From the NCBI GenBank assembly GCA_003278545.1, contig QCEF01000006.1:1-64000 (forward strand): a stretch of DNA of 64,000 nt. The letters run 5' to 3'. How positions within the stretch are numbered: the first letter of the stretch is position 1; the number at the start of each line of letters is the position of its first letter. A program made the translations under genes and the position numbers. Of the stretch, positions 20,778-30,350 are shown piece by piece. Source of the stretch: Prochlorococcus sp. AG-355-N16 (GTDB taxonomy: Bacteria; Cyanobacteriota; Cyanobacteriia; PCC-6307; Cyanobiaceae). The notes beneath the pieces were generated by a model. It saw only the letters and a program-made list of their open reading frames with translations, was not told the DNA's origin and ran no database searches.

Positions 20778-22256
20778 CTAAAGTTTTGAGTAAAATCTAG
20801 CTAATTGATTGGAAAAATTATCTAAAATTTTATTAGATATTTCTTTATATCTTTTTATTCTGTTAAATCTTTTTTCTTCTGCATCAAGAATATTAACATA
20901 ACCTTTCTTTAAAAAAATATTGGTCCATTGAATTTCAGATTCTGGTGAGTATAGTTCCAAATAAGAATTAAAATCATACAATTCTAAAATTTCTTTATGT
21001 GATAAACAATTGCTTGCGAAACAAGGCAACCCTAAGCAACATGCATCTAATACTGGAATTCCAAATCCTTCAATTATTGATGGGCTAAGAAGACATAATG
21101 CATTTAGATATAAAGTGCTTTTTAAAGTTTCACTTATGTAATCCGTTAATATAATTCCAGGATTATTAATAATAATTTTCTTTAATTTTTTGCTGTATGA
21201 ATCATTCTTTAGTTTTCCAGTTATAACCAAGCAAATACCATCCTTCTGTAAATTAGAATTCTGGTAAGCATTAACTAATAGAAAAACATTTTTCCTTGAA
21301 TCTATACTTGCATTAAAAAGAAAATATTTAAATGGTTTAATAGGTAACTTTTTTACTTTATTTATAGTATTTAATATATTTTCATAGATAATTTGATCTT
21401 CAATTTCCTCAAATAATAAAGTTGGAGGTTGAGTAATGACAGTATCTTCTAAAATATCATTTTTAAAATTTCTAGCATTAGGTGATTTACTAAACATATT
21501 AAATTTAAATTTATTTCTTGAAATTCCCGATACGAAAATGTTATTTGAATATATGCAACTTTTTAGCATTTTTGAAAAGGAATTTACCATTATTTTATTA
21601 GGTTCATATTCAAGAGGAATAAGATCATGGATTGTTTGTATAAGAATCTTATTTCTAGAATTTTTACAGAGATTTAGATTTAAAGGTGCAGATGTAATTA
21701 TTGAGTCAAAGTTTTCTAAATCAATTTTAATTTGATTATTAAATGGAAGTAAAGATGAAAATTTACAATTTTCGTAAATATAAGGCGCTAAATAAAAACC
21801 CTCAACATGTCTTAAATACGAAGTTCTTTCTACATTAATATAAGGATTGTCTTTTTTATTAGAAAAAATTACTTTTAGAGAATTAGATGGAGTATATGAT
21901 TTATAAAAGAAAATAATTTTAAAAATAAAAATTAGATTTATATAATTTTGATATAAAAAATCAATTATTTTTAAAAATTTATTTCTTCTAAATTCTATTT
22001 TTAAATTAGGTTTTTTTTCTACACCTTTACTTAAATAATCAGAAATAAAAGTGGAAATTATACTATTTTTAAAATTTTCATTATATTTTTTGAACTTTAA
22101 TTTATTAAAATCCATACCAACCAACAACCAAATTTCGGCTTCAGCTTTATTGAGGGCTAGTATTAATGATTTTGTATAAGATGCAATTCCTCTATGCTCT
22201 TTATTTTCAAGTTCTTGAATGGTAACTAATATTTTTTTTCCCTTTAATGAGCTCAT
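20778..22256 (-). CDS. Glycosyltransferase family 4 protein
   Basis: This 492-aa protein starts at ATG MSSLKGKKILVTIQE (the track start is a TTG two codons earlier). The second half has the GT4 pattern: FLFNASIDSRKNVFLLVNAY, LVITGKLKND, LYLNALCLLSPSIIEGFGIP (E-x7-E region) and VLDACCLGLPCFAS. The N-terminal Rossmann half is unusually long, with an inserted basic segment. It has typical GT-B architecture and acts at the cytoplasmic face of the membrane. It lies downstream of the HlyD gene in the same direction with a 72-bp gap, so it could share the T1SS transcript. Its substrate is unknown. Confidence 0.8.
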   Translation of the reverse strand: MSSLKGKKILVTIQELENKEHRGIASYTKSLILALNKAEAEIWLLVGMDFNKLKFKKYNENFKNSIISTFISDYLSKGVEKKPNLKIEFRRNKFLKIIDFLYQNYINLIFIFKIIFFYKSYTPSNSLKVIFSNKKDNPYINVERTSYLRHVEGFYLAPYIYENCKFSSLLPFNNQIKIDLENFDSIITSAPLNLNLCKNSRNKILIQTIHDLIPLEYEPNKIMVNSFSKMLKSCIYSNNIFVSGISRNKFKFNMFSKSPNARNFKNDILEDTVITQPPTLLFEEIEDQIIYENILNTINKVKKLPIKPFKYFLFNASIDSRKNVFLLVNAYQNSNLQKDGICLVITGKLKNDSYSKKLKKIIINNPGIILTDYISETLKSTLYLNALCLLSPSIIEGFGIPVLDACCLGLPCFASNCLSHKEILELYDFNSYLELYSPESEIQWTNIFLKKGYVNILDAEEKRFNRIKRYKEISNKILDNFSNQLARFYSKL

Positions 22257-22334
22257 AGTCAAAGATGATTGAATATATAATACTTTATGATGGGTTTTAC
22301 TAATTTAAGAAAATTAATCATTAATTCTCTTAAA

Positions 22335-23495
22335 TTAAAGTTGTTGAATTGATCTAGATTTATCTGTAAAAAGATTAAATAATAATTGTAAATAACTTAG
22401 CCTTCTTAACTTTATATTTGCAGAAAGAGACATTCCTGGCTTCAAAGGTAAATTCTTGCCTGAATTTAATTCTATAAGTTGATTATTTAAAGTAACTTTT
22501 ACTTCATAAAAAAGATTATTATCTCTATCATCAATTTTCCTAGAATTTGCACTTATAAAGCTAATTATCCCCTCAACCCCTCCAAAATCTGCTGCTGGAT
22601 AGGAATCTATGTTTAATTCTACTTCCTGTCCTGTAAGAATAAAGCCTATATCTTTTGAATTTATAAAAACTAAAGCCTCTAAATTTTCCTGAGGTACTAT
22701 CTTAAGAATATCTTGATTTGCGCCTATCACAAATCCCTTATCCTTTGCATTTATATCGTAAACATAGCCAGATATTGGACTTTTTATTATCGAGTATTTA
22801 AGAATATCTTCTATTTCTTCTAATTGAGTTTTGTAATTAAAAAGATTATCTTGAATAAATTTAATTTCTTGACTTAATTCGGATGTTTTAACTTTAATAA
22901 GGACTTTTTTATTCCTTAGATCATTTAAATAATTTAAAACTTTTATTTTTTGCGCATCGTAATCAATCTTAGAGATTGCCCCTTCATCATAAACACTTGA
23001 AAATTTATCTAAATTATCTCTTTCTATTGAAAGAACTGAATTAATTTCATTTATTTCATTTTTTAAAATAAGAACAGAATTTTCTAATTCGGATTTTTTT
23101 AATTTTAATTCTTCTTCTTTTAACAAAATTTTTTCTATTAAATTTTGCTTTGTTTCTATATTTAAATCATCATTAATTTTCAACAATTTTTCATCTTTCT
23201 CTACTAGATTTCCTTCATTAACATATACCTCTTCAACAACACCTGAAATTGGTAATTTTATTGATCTTACTCTAGTGGTTGGTTGTAATTCACCATTAGC
23301 AATAACTATTTGATCAGTCTTAGCAAAAATCAACCAAAAAAAAGTTAATCCGCTTAAACCTATAATGGACAAAGTAATAGTATTTGCAATTTTTTTACTT
23401 TGTTCTAAATGTAGGTTTTGGTAATTATTTTCTTCATCATGACTAGTTGATATAAATCTTCTATATTTACTTTTTAAATATTTAAAGATATTCAT
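22335..23495 (-). CDS. HlyD-type membrane fusion protein of type I secretion
   Basis: This 386-aa protein has one N-terminal transmembrane helix (ITLSIIGLSGLTFFWLIFAK), an N-terminal lipoyl half (GELQPTTRVRSIKLPISGVV), a long coiled coil (about residues 115-225) and the second lipoyl half plus barrel (SIIKSPISGYVYDINAKDKG, LKPGMSLSANIKL). This is the periplasmic adaptor that joins the ABC transporter to a TolC-like channel. It starts within the stop codon of the transporter gene (TAATG), which indicates translational coupling. No TolC-like gene is in the window, so the outer channel must be encoded elsewhere. Confidence 0.92.
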   Translation of the reverse strand: MNIFKYLKSKYRRFISTSHDEENNYQNLHLEQSKKIANTITLSIIGLSGLTFFWLIFAKTDQIVIANGELQPTTRVRSIKLPISGVVEEVYVNEGNLVEKDEKLLKINDDLNIETKQNLIEKILLKEEELKLKKSELENSVLILKNEINEINSVLSIERDNLDKFSSVYDEGAISKIDYDAQKIKVLNYLNDLRNKKVLIKVKTSELSQEIKFIQDNLFNYKTQLEEIEDILKYSIIKSPISGYVYDINAKDKGFVIGANQDILKIVPQENLEALVFINSKDIGFILTGQEVELNIDSYPAADFGGVEGIISFISANSRKIDDRDNNLFYEVKVTLNNQLIELNSGKNLPLKPGMSLSANIKLRRLSYLQLLFNLFTDKSRSIQQL

Positions 23496-26389
23496 TATTC
23501 AAATTTATTTTCAATAGACATTGCGTAAAAAAGGCCTCTTTGATTTATTAGCTTAGAGAAATTTCCCTCTTCAACAATTTGCCCATTAGACATTAAAAGA
23601 ATCTTTTCAACATTTACCAAATTTGTAATTCTGTGAGTAACAAAAATAACAGTACAATTTTCATTCATTTTATAAATATTTCTTAAAACCTCTTTCTCTG
23701 TTATAAAATCTAGTGCACTAGTTGCTTCATCTAAAATTAATATTTTTGGCTTATTTATTAAAGCTCTTGCAATAGCAATTCTTTGTTTTTGGCCTCCTGA
23801 TAAAGATCCTCCTCTTTCTTCAATATGTGTACTATAACCATTCTCTAAATTCATAATAAATTCATGCGCACACGCTCTCTTTGCTGCCTCTACTATTTCA
23901 TTTTTATTAATTCCTGGATCAGAAATACTTATGTTTTCTAAAACGGTTCCAGTTATTAGATTAGGTTCTTGTGAAACAAATCCAATCTGTCTTCTTAGAG
24001 AAGATAATTCAACTTTTTGAATATCAATATCATCAATTAATATTCTCCCATTATTTGGCTTATAAAGCCTTGCTAGCAGTTTAACAAATGTACTTTTGCC
24101 ACTTCCACTTCTCCCTACTATCCCAATTAAAGATTTACTTTTTAGTTCCACATTAATATTATCTAATATCTTATTTCCATTACCATGATATGTATAATCG
24201 ACCTTCTGATATTTAATTTCACCTTTAATTTCTGGCATTGAAATATTATTTTTATCCAAAACATTTGATTCTGCTTCTTGATTAATTACATCCCCAAGCC
24301 TCTCAAAAGATACTTTAAGTTCTTCAAATCTTTGTGATAAGGAAGAAAGCCTAAGAATTGGTTGAGTAACGTAACCAGAAATAATTCTAAAAGCGATTAA
24401 TTGTCCCAACGTTAATTGTCCCTTAAGCACCATTGAAGCTCCAACCCATAAAACAATAATTTGAGATATTTTTTGCAGTAAAGATGAACTTTCGGAGAGT
24501 ATTGTTCCTGTAATTGTTTTATTGAAAATCTTTTGTATAAAATTTGTATAATTTTCAAACCATTTTTTAAATGTATTATTTTCAATATTTTGAGTTTTTA
24601 TTGTTTGAATAACATTCATTGATTCAATCAAATGATTTTGAGTATTTGCATTTGATTCGGCGACTTTACGATATTGGTTTTTAAATAATGGAACCCCTAA
24701 AATGGTAATTACTATTTGTATTGGCAATACTGATAATGCAATAAGAGTTAAAATCCAACTATAAATTAACATTATGCATATATAAATAATTGAGAATAAA
24801 GCATCTATAATTGTTGTTAAAGTTTGTCCAGTAAAAAAATCTCTAATTTTTTCTAATTCAGAAATTTTTGTACTTAATTCTCCCACTCTCCTTTTTGAGA
24901 AAAAATTTAGTGGTAATTTAAATAAATGAGAAATAATCTCACTTCCTAAATCCAAATCAATTCTATTTGTGGTATCAACTAATAAAAAAGTTCTTAATGA
25001 TCTTAGAATAGATTCAAAAATAGTAACAAGAAAAAGAGCTACGCCAATAATTTGCAAAGTATTCAAACTTCTTTGACTTATCACTTTATCAATGATTACT
25101 TGTATTAAAAGAGGGTTAGCCAAAGAAAGTAATTGAACTACAAAAGAAGCAAGCAAAAGTTTTATAAAAATATTTCTATATTTTTTTAAAAATGGAATAA
25201 TCCAATTAATTCCAAATTTATTTATATGACTTTTCATACTTCTTTTTGGAATAAGAACATTACTTATTTCTGGGAAAGAATTTTCTAATTGCGATTTTTT
25301 TATAACTACTTTTCCAAATTTTGGAGATATTAAAACAAATTTTTCAACATTGGCTTCGCTTACAATGCATATATGTTCTTTGTAAAAAATTAAGCTATTT
25401 TTTTTTAACCTAAGGAGATTATTTCTATTTACATATGCATCTCCAATTATAAATCCATTTTGCAAAAGAATTTCACCTAAAATTTCTAAAGTTAAGATAT
25501 TTTTTTTTGATAATTTTTTTGCAAGAACTTCATCTAAAGATTCATAAGAGAATTTAACTTTATATTGCTTACAAATCATTTTTAAACAAGCCAAGCCTTC
25601 TTCAAAGGGGCCATCTCCATTAATGTATATTTCTTCATTTTTCAATCCGCCAAGATTAATTGCCGAAGGTAAAGGTAATATTGGTGAATTATTTTCATCA
25701 GTAATTTCAGTATTAATATCATCTAATATCTTGTATAAAATATTTCTATTAATTTCTAATATTCTTAAGTCTATCTTATCTATATATTTTTTTCTTAAAT
25801 CGTTAGAATTTATTTGGTCTCCAATTATTTTTTGTTTTACATTATTTGAACCTAGAATATAGATATTATCTTTATCACAAGATCTTTCTAAATTATTTTT
25901 AAGTTTAATATTATTTTTTAATTTTTTGGATGATTCAAAAATTTTATTAAAGTCGTTATCCTCAGATTTATTTAACTTTAATATAAGATCTATAACCTCT
26001 ATAAGTTGAATACCAATAGTAAATTTCTGATTTTTATTATTGTTAATAATCTTAATTATTAATTCATCAGGAATGCATAATAATTTAATTTCTGTTATTG
26101 CGATTACCTCTTCAATTGGTGAATTTCTTAAATAAGAAATTAATCCAATCCAATCAAATTTTTTTAACTTTTCTATTGTATAAAAATCATTTTTATAATT
26201 AAATGTAATCCTTGCATTGCCTTCTAGAATAAAAAATACTTCTGACTGGATATTTTCCTTATTAGAAAGAATTGTTCCTGGTTTAAATTTTTTTATAGAA
26301 GTTGATTCTTTTATTTCTAAAATTAATTCTTTATCAAGACTTTTTATCCAGTTAAGCTTAAATATATCTTCCCAATCTTTTTTATTCAT
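23495..26389 (-). CDS. Type I secretion ABC transporter with cNMP-binding and inactive C39-like domains
   Basis: This 964-aa protein starts with a cyclic-nucleotide-binding-like domain (FKPGTILSNKENIQSEVFFI, then LEGNARI). A C39 peptidase-like domain follows near residue 265, but the DCGxACL motif reads EEGLACL, so the catalytic Cys is lost while the later His (KEHICIV) stays. This resembles the non-proteolytic domain of HlyB. Six transmembrane helices (about 400-690) precede the ATPase: Walker A GRSGSGKST, signature LSGGQKQR, Walker B ILILDEATSALD, switch VTHRI. It would export proteins with uncleaved C-terminal signals. The seven shared-module proteins are the obvious candidates; that link is inference. 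Confidence 0.93.
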   Translation of the reverse strand: MNKKDWEDIFKLNWIKSLDKELILEIKESTSIKKFKPGTILSNKENIQSEVFFILEGNARITFNYKNDFYTIEKLKKFDWIGLISYLRNSPIEEVIAITEIKLLCIPDELIIKIINNNKNQKFTIGIQLIEVIDLILKLNKSEDNDFNKIFESSKKLKNNIKLKNNLERSCDKDNIYILGSNNVKQKIIGDQINSNDLRKKYIDKIDLRILEINRNILYKILDDINTEITDENNSPILPLPSAINLGGLKNEEIYINGDGPFEEGLACLKMICKQYKVKFSYESLDEVLAKKLSKKNILTLEILGEILLQNGFIIGDAYVNRNNLLRLKKNSLIFYKEHICIVSEANVEKFVLISPKFGKVVIKKSQLENSFPEISNVLIPKRSMKSHINKFGINWIIPFLKKYRNIFIKLLLASFVVQLLSLANPLLIQVIIDKVISQRSLNTLQIIGVALFLVTIFESILRSLRTFLLVDTTNRIDLDLGSEIISHLFKLPLNFFSKRRVGELSTKISELEKIRDFFTGQTLTTIIDALFSIIYICIMLIYSWILTLIALSVLPIQIVITILGVPLFKNQYRKVAESNANTQNHLIESMNVIQTIKTQNIENNTFKKWFENYTNFIQKIFNKTITGTILSESSSLLQKISQIIVLWVGASMVLKGQLTLGQLIAFRIISGYVTQPILRLSSLSQRFEELKVSFERLGDVINQEAESNVLDKNNISMPEIKGEIKYQKVDYTYHGNGNKILDNINVELKSKSLIGIVGRSGSGKSTFVKLLARLYKPNNGRILIDDIDIQKVELSSLRRQIGFVSQEPNLITGTVLENISISDPGINKNEIVEAAKRACAHEFIMNLENGYSTHIEERGGSLSGGQKQRIAIARALINKPKILILDEATSALDFITEKEVLRNIYKMNENCTVIFVTHRITNLVNVEKILLMSNGQIVEEGNFSKLINQRGLFYAMSIENKFE

Positions 26390-26536
26390 TATTATTGGTA
26401 AATAAAATTTTATAAACTATCAATTAATTTTCCAATTATATAAAATACTTGTACAAATACCAACCCATCTAGAAAAACCTTTACTCAATTCTGTAGTAGA
26501 ATAAAATCATATTAATTAAAACAATAAATATATTAA

Positions 26537-27619
26537 GTGCTAAAAAATCGAATCATTTTTAATGGTAGTTATTTTTCAAAAAAACCTAATGGTATTTCTT
26601 TAGTTTCTCGTGAGTTAGCAAAGTCTATAAATCCGAATTTAATGACTCTATTAGCGCCATTCTCTGACAACCAAACTAATTTTCAAAAGATATCTGATAA
26701 ACTTTCCCCTGATTTTGGTCTTTACTCCCATGCTAGAAGATTATTCTGGAACCAATTCCATCTAGGTAATTATCTAAAAAAAGAAAAAGATTCAATTCTC
26801 CTTTCACCTCTACCAGAAGCTCCTATCTTTAGAGGTATTCAATCAATAGTCTTGGTGCATGATCTTCTCCCATTAAGAATACCCTACTTAACACCTTTGC
26901 TTCCTTATCATTTATTCTACGTTCCAATAGTTTTAAAAAATGCCACAAAAGTACTCTGCAACTCTTTAGCGACAGCAACTGAAGTTCATGAAAAATTAAA
27001 TATTTCGCATAAAAAAATTGAAATTGTAAAATTAGGGTTCAATCGCAATACTCTGAAACCGCTTAAAAGAGTTAAAGAAAATTTTTTTCTAATTATTGCA
27101 AGACATGCTCCACATAAAAACATTCCAAGAATTTTAAAGGCATTCTGCAATTTAAAGAAGTTCAACAAATCAACAAAAGATTTAAGATTAAAAATTGTTG
27201 GACAATATAATAAGAAATTCACCCCAAGTTACATTAAATTATCTTATAAGCTTGGTATAGAAAAATATTGCGATTGGATATATTTGATTTCTGAAAATGA
27301 AAAACTTGAATTATTGAACAGATGTCAGGCATTAATCATAGCAAGTCTTTGGGAAGGCTTTGGATTGCCTGCTTTAGAGGCAATGGCTTGTGGTACTTTA
27401 GTTATTGCATCTAACAAAGGAGCACTTCCAGAAATATTAAATAATAATGGAATATTAATTGATCCTAATAATTTATCTTCAATAGAAGCTGGTATGAAAA
27501 GGGCTTTAAATGATGAATTACTTAGAGATGAATTTAGAGCAACTGGCCCGTTAATTGCTAATAAGTTTTGTTGGAAAACTACTGCAAAACAAATTGAAGA
27601 AATCATATCTGAGATTTAA
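26537..27619 (+). CDS. Glycosyltransferase family 4 protein
   Basis: This 360-aa protein has a GTG start. GT4 features are VLVHDLLPLRIPYLTPLLPY, KKIEIVKLGFN, FLIIARHAPHKNIPRILKAF, and EGFGLPALEAMACGTLVIAS with the E-x7-E pair. It is a cytoplasmic or peripheral GT-B enzyme, similar to mannosyltransferase-like WbpY/WbdB-type proteins, but the donor cannot be read. It is divergent from the T1SS transporter (148-bp gap) and convergent with the Wzm gene. Confidence 0.85.
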   Translation: MLKNRIIFNGSYFSKKPNGISLVSRELAKSINPNLMTLLAPFSDNQTNFQKISDKLSPDFGLYSHARRLFWNQFHLGNYLKKEKDSILLSPLPEAPIFRGIQSIVLVHDLLPLRIPYLTPLLPYHLFYVPIVLKNATKVLCNSLATATEVHEKLNISHKKIEIVKLGFNRNTLKPLKRVKENFFLIIARHAPHKNIPRILKAFCNLKKFNKSTKDLRLKIVGQYNKKFTPSYIKLSYKLGIEKYCDWIYLISENEKLELLNRCQALIIASLWEGFGLPALEAMACGTLVIASNKGALPEILNNNGILIDPNNLSSIEAGMKRALNDELLRDEFRATGPLIANKFCWKTTAKQIEEIISEI

Positions 27620-27670
27620 GCTGGGAAGTATTATTAATATTTAAATTAATTTTAAGAGATTATTTTATCC

Positions 27671-28471
27671 TTACAAAAGAAATGGAATCTTTGATCTCAA
27701 TCTATTTAAATAAAGAAGTGAAAAAATAACTCCAAAAAAATTCATCAATAAGACACTTATTAGTGGAAATAAATTTAGGTTTCCTTCTATAATTGAGTCT
27801 CTTAACTGACTTATTACTAAATAGATAGGATTTAAATTTACAATCCAAATCAAATTACCCAAGTTTTCTTTCATATATAAAATTGGTGAAAGAAGAAAAG
27901 TTAATTGCAAAAGAATAGGAACTAATTGATATATATCTCTGAAACGTACTCCTAGTAGGCAAATCAAAAGTGGACACCAAAACATAAAAATTAGAAAATT
28001 TATAAGAGGTAAAACTGAAATGAAGAGATTTATAAATATTGATTTATCAAAAAATATAAGAGCAAAAAAGACTATAAAAAAAGACTGTATAAAGTTATGA
28101 AGTTGAAAAGACCATTCTTCAAATGGATAAAAAAGAATATTTAAATTTGTATTTTTTATTTTAATTTCATTTTGAATAAGAAGATTAGGAGCAGATCCTA
28201 TAGAAGTACTAATCGAGGACCATAAAACCATGCCCAAACCAAGATAAACAACATACTTATTAAAATTATCCACTTTAAATACTGTTCCGTATACAACTGA
28301 CAATAAAGATATGGATAATAAATTTGAAAGCCCTAACCAAAAACTTCCTAAGGATGTCCTAGCAAATCGCTCTTCAGTTCTAGACCATGCAGTAAACCAC
28401 CATACCTTTCGAAGTTTTATAGCTTCAAAAAGAATATTCAATATTTGTATTTTTTTTTTATTTTTAATCAT
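27671..28471 (-). CDS. wzm: ABC-2 polysaccharide export permease (Wzm-like)
   Basis: This 266-aa protein has six hydrophobic helices and the N-terminal amphipathic segment typical of Wzm/KpsM permeases (WWFTAWSRTEERFARTSLGS, then FWLGL). The cytoplasmic loop has FRDIYQLVPILLQLTFLLSP, the conserved 'R.RD...' stretch of this family. It would pass lipid-linked polysaccharide across the inner membrane together with the ATPase whose gene overlaps its start by 4 bp. Confidence 0.87.
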   Translation of the reverse strand: MIKNKKKIQILNILFEAIKLRKVWWFTAWSRTEERFARTSLGSFWLGLSNLLSISLLSVVYGTVFKVDNFNKYVVYLGLGMVLWSSISTSIGSAPNLLIQNEIKIKNTNLNILFYPFEEWSFQLHNFIQSFFIVFFALIFFDKSIFINLFISVLPLINFLIFMFWCPLLICLLGVRFRDIYQLVPILLQLTFLLSPILYMKENLGNLIWIVNLNPIYLVISQLRDSIIEGNLNLFPLISVLLMNFFGVIFSLLYLNRLRSKIPFLL

Positions 28472-29229
28472 ATTTTTTCTTCATAAAAATTTAGAGCTTT
28501 TTCAATAGGACCATCATATGCGATTGCACCTTTTTCAAAAACCAAACCTCTTTTGCAGAATCTTATAAGCAATTCATTGGAATGAGAAGCTAAAAATAAT
28601 GTTCCTGAATTAGAGATAAAATCAGTCAATCTGTTATATGCTTTTTTTTGAAAATCTATATCCCCAGTCGCAAAACCTTCATCTAATGCTAAGCACTCAT
28701 GAGAACATCCAGTCAAAATTGCAAATTGCAATCTAGAGAGCATTCCTTGACTATATGTTTTTAAGGGTAAATATATATATTCTCCTAAACCAGAAAAATC
28801 TATTACATTTATACAAAAATTCTCAAATCCCTTAAGATTTTGATTTATTAAAAGGTAATGTGCCTTCATTGCTTTAATTCCGCTTAATTCTTCACTTGTC
28901 AAAAGACTTTTATGTATCATTGGATATATTTTTGATCTTGTTTTAATTGTTCCTTTAGACAAGCTATATATGCCTGATATTAATCTTAGGAAAGTTGTTT
29001 TACCAGCTCCATTATGGCCAATAAGTCCAACTCTCTCACCTTCTAAAAATTTTATATTTAGATTATTTAATGCATTTATGTAAGTAATATTTTTAATCTT
29101 TTTAAATTTTCCTCCTGTTAAAGAATTGATAAAAGAAGATTTCAAAGTTCTGTTTGTATTATGAAATAAAGGTATATCTAATGAAGCTGATTTTAATTCC
29201 AATATGATTTTGTTTTTTTTCTTAGTCAT
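28468..29229 (-). CDS. wzt: ABC-2 polysaccharide export ATPase (Wzt-like)
   Basis: This 253-aa protein has Walker A GLIGHNGAGKTT, signature YSQGMLSRL (the variant typical of Wzt/KpsT), Walker B CLALDEGFATGD and switch ASHS. It lacks the C-terminal carbohydrate-binding domain that full Wzt proteins use to read a modified chain end, so it resembles KpsT-like or short Wzt forms. The N-terminus (ELKSASLDIPLF) has the usual extra strand. It overlaps the permease gene by 4 bp and likely forms a two-gene operon. Confidence 0.9.
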   Translation of the reverse strand: MTKKKNKIILELKSASLDIPLFHNTNRTLKSSFINSLTGGKFKKIKNITYINALNNLNIKFLEGERVGLIGHNGAGKTTFLRLISGIYSLSKGTIKTRSKIYPMIHKSLLTSEELSGIKAMKAHYLLINQNLKGFENFCINVIDFSGLGEYIYLPLKTYSQGMLSRLQFAILTGCSHECLALDEGFATGDIDFQKKAYNRLTDFISNSGTLFLASHSNELLIRFCKRGLVFEKGAIAYDGPIEKALNFYEEKI

Positions 29230-29355
29230 CTAAATAAATATTTTCCTCATATAAAATTGCATTTTAAATAAGATATTTACAAGAAATTAACTTAAATAAT
29301 TGCCGAAGTCAATATATAATATCATTATTTGCGAATAGTTAATTTGATTTTAAAA

Positions 29356-30060
29356 ATGGAATATAAAGTACTTGAGGAGTTATCAAAATATGGCTTATTA
29401 ATTGAATTCTTAAAATCAAAAATTTTAGAAAACAAAATAAAAGATATTAATTTAAGTGAAGATGAAAAAGCTGATGCTAGAAATCACTATACAAAATTTT
29501 TTTCTCTTAAAAATGAAATCCTAATAGAAGAACATAGAAAAAAAAATTTATTAAGTAGAGAAAATTTAATTTATAGAATGAATTTAAATAAAAAAGTCCA
29601 AAAATATTGCGAAGACAAATATGATGAATTTATTGGGAAGGAATACCTTTCAAATAAAGAAAAAATGGATATTGTCAAATACAGTATGCTTCGAGTGAAA
29701 GAATATGGATTAGCTATGGAGTTATATTTAAAAATAAAAGATGATAATGAAGATTTTAATAAATTAGCTGGAATTCATTCTATAGGAATTGAAAAAAAAA
29801 CTAATGGAGTAATTGGACCATTACCACTTGAGAGAATTAATGAACTAATGAGGCCAAAACTTAGCAAAAATAAATTAAATATTTTAAATAAACCGTTTAA
29901 AATTAATAATGAATGGATACTTTGCAGATTAGAGGAATACAAAGAATCTAAATTAGATGATAAGACAGTGATGAATTTAAAAAGTAAGATACTTGACAAT
30001 GAGATAGAGCGTGAAATTCTGAATGTTTATAATAAAGAATTGAATACAATTTTAAATTGA
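29356..30060 (+). CDS. PpiC-like peptidyl-prolyl isomerase/foldase
   Basis: This is about 234 aa, with the start chosen at ATG MEYKVL; the track uses a TTG nine codons earlier. The helical N-terminal 125 residues resemble the SurA/PrsA-type chaperone part. The C-terminal half has IGPLPLERINELMRPKLSKN followed by KPFKINNEWILCRLEEYKES, the last strands of a parvulin domain as in cyanobacterial PpiC proteins found beside type I secretion genes. The parvulin core is short, so catalysis is uncertain. It stands between the exporter genes and the 1241-aa substrate, consistent with assisting secreted-protein folding. This functional link is inference. Confidence 0.6.
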   Translation: MEYKVLEELSKYGLLIEFLKSKILENKIKDINLSEDEKADARNHYTKFFSLKNEILIEEHRKKNLLSRENLIYRMNLNKKVQKYCEDKYDEFIGKEYLSNKEKMDIVKYSMLRVKEYGLAMELYLKIKDDNEDFNKLAGIHSIGIEKKTNGVIGPLPLERINELMRPKLSKNKLNILNKPFKINNEWILCRLEEYKESKLDDKTVMNLKSKILDNEIEREILNVYNKELNTILN

Positions 30061-30278
30061 TTTTGAAAAATAACTATTTTTTATTTTTATTTACAATTTT
30101 TGTAAGTACTTCTTTTTCATTATCTTTCTATTTAATTAAAGATTTAGTTAGAAAGGGAAATTGCATTGAAGTAAAAAGTGAGGAATTTCTTTCTTCAAGA
30201 AAATTTGATTTAAGAAATACCTCAACAAAAAAAATAAAGAAAATTGTTAGTGCTGAAGCTTATAAATTATGTAATTAA
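30057..30278 (+). CDS. Small membrane-anchored or exported protein
   Basis: This is a 73-aa ORF with a TTG start overlapping the stop of the PpiC-like gene (TTGA), so the two are probably translated together. It has a hydrophobic N-terminus (NNYFLFLFTIFVSTSFSLSF) that is a signal anchor, then a short basic domain with one Cys near the middle and one at the end (GNCIEVKS, YKLCN). I do not recognise the family. Confidence 0.5.
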   Translation: MILKNNYFLFLFTIFVSTSFSLSFYLIKDLVRKGNCIEVKSEEFLSSRKFDLRNTSTKKIKKIVSAEAYKLCN

Positions 30279-30350
30279 AATAATTTTCATCTTTAAGATA
30301 AAAATTATTAAAATAAAATGTAAATCAAATTTTGATATTCATTTTCACTC

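Noticed and set aside
23495-26389. Bacteriocin/lantibiotic exporter with active C39 peptidase
   Set aside because: The catalytic Cys position is Glu (EEGLACL), and no double-glycine precursor peptide is seen near the gene.
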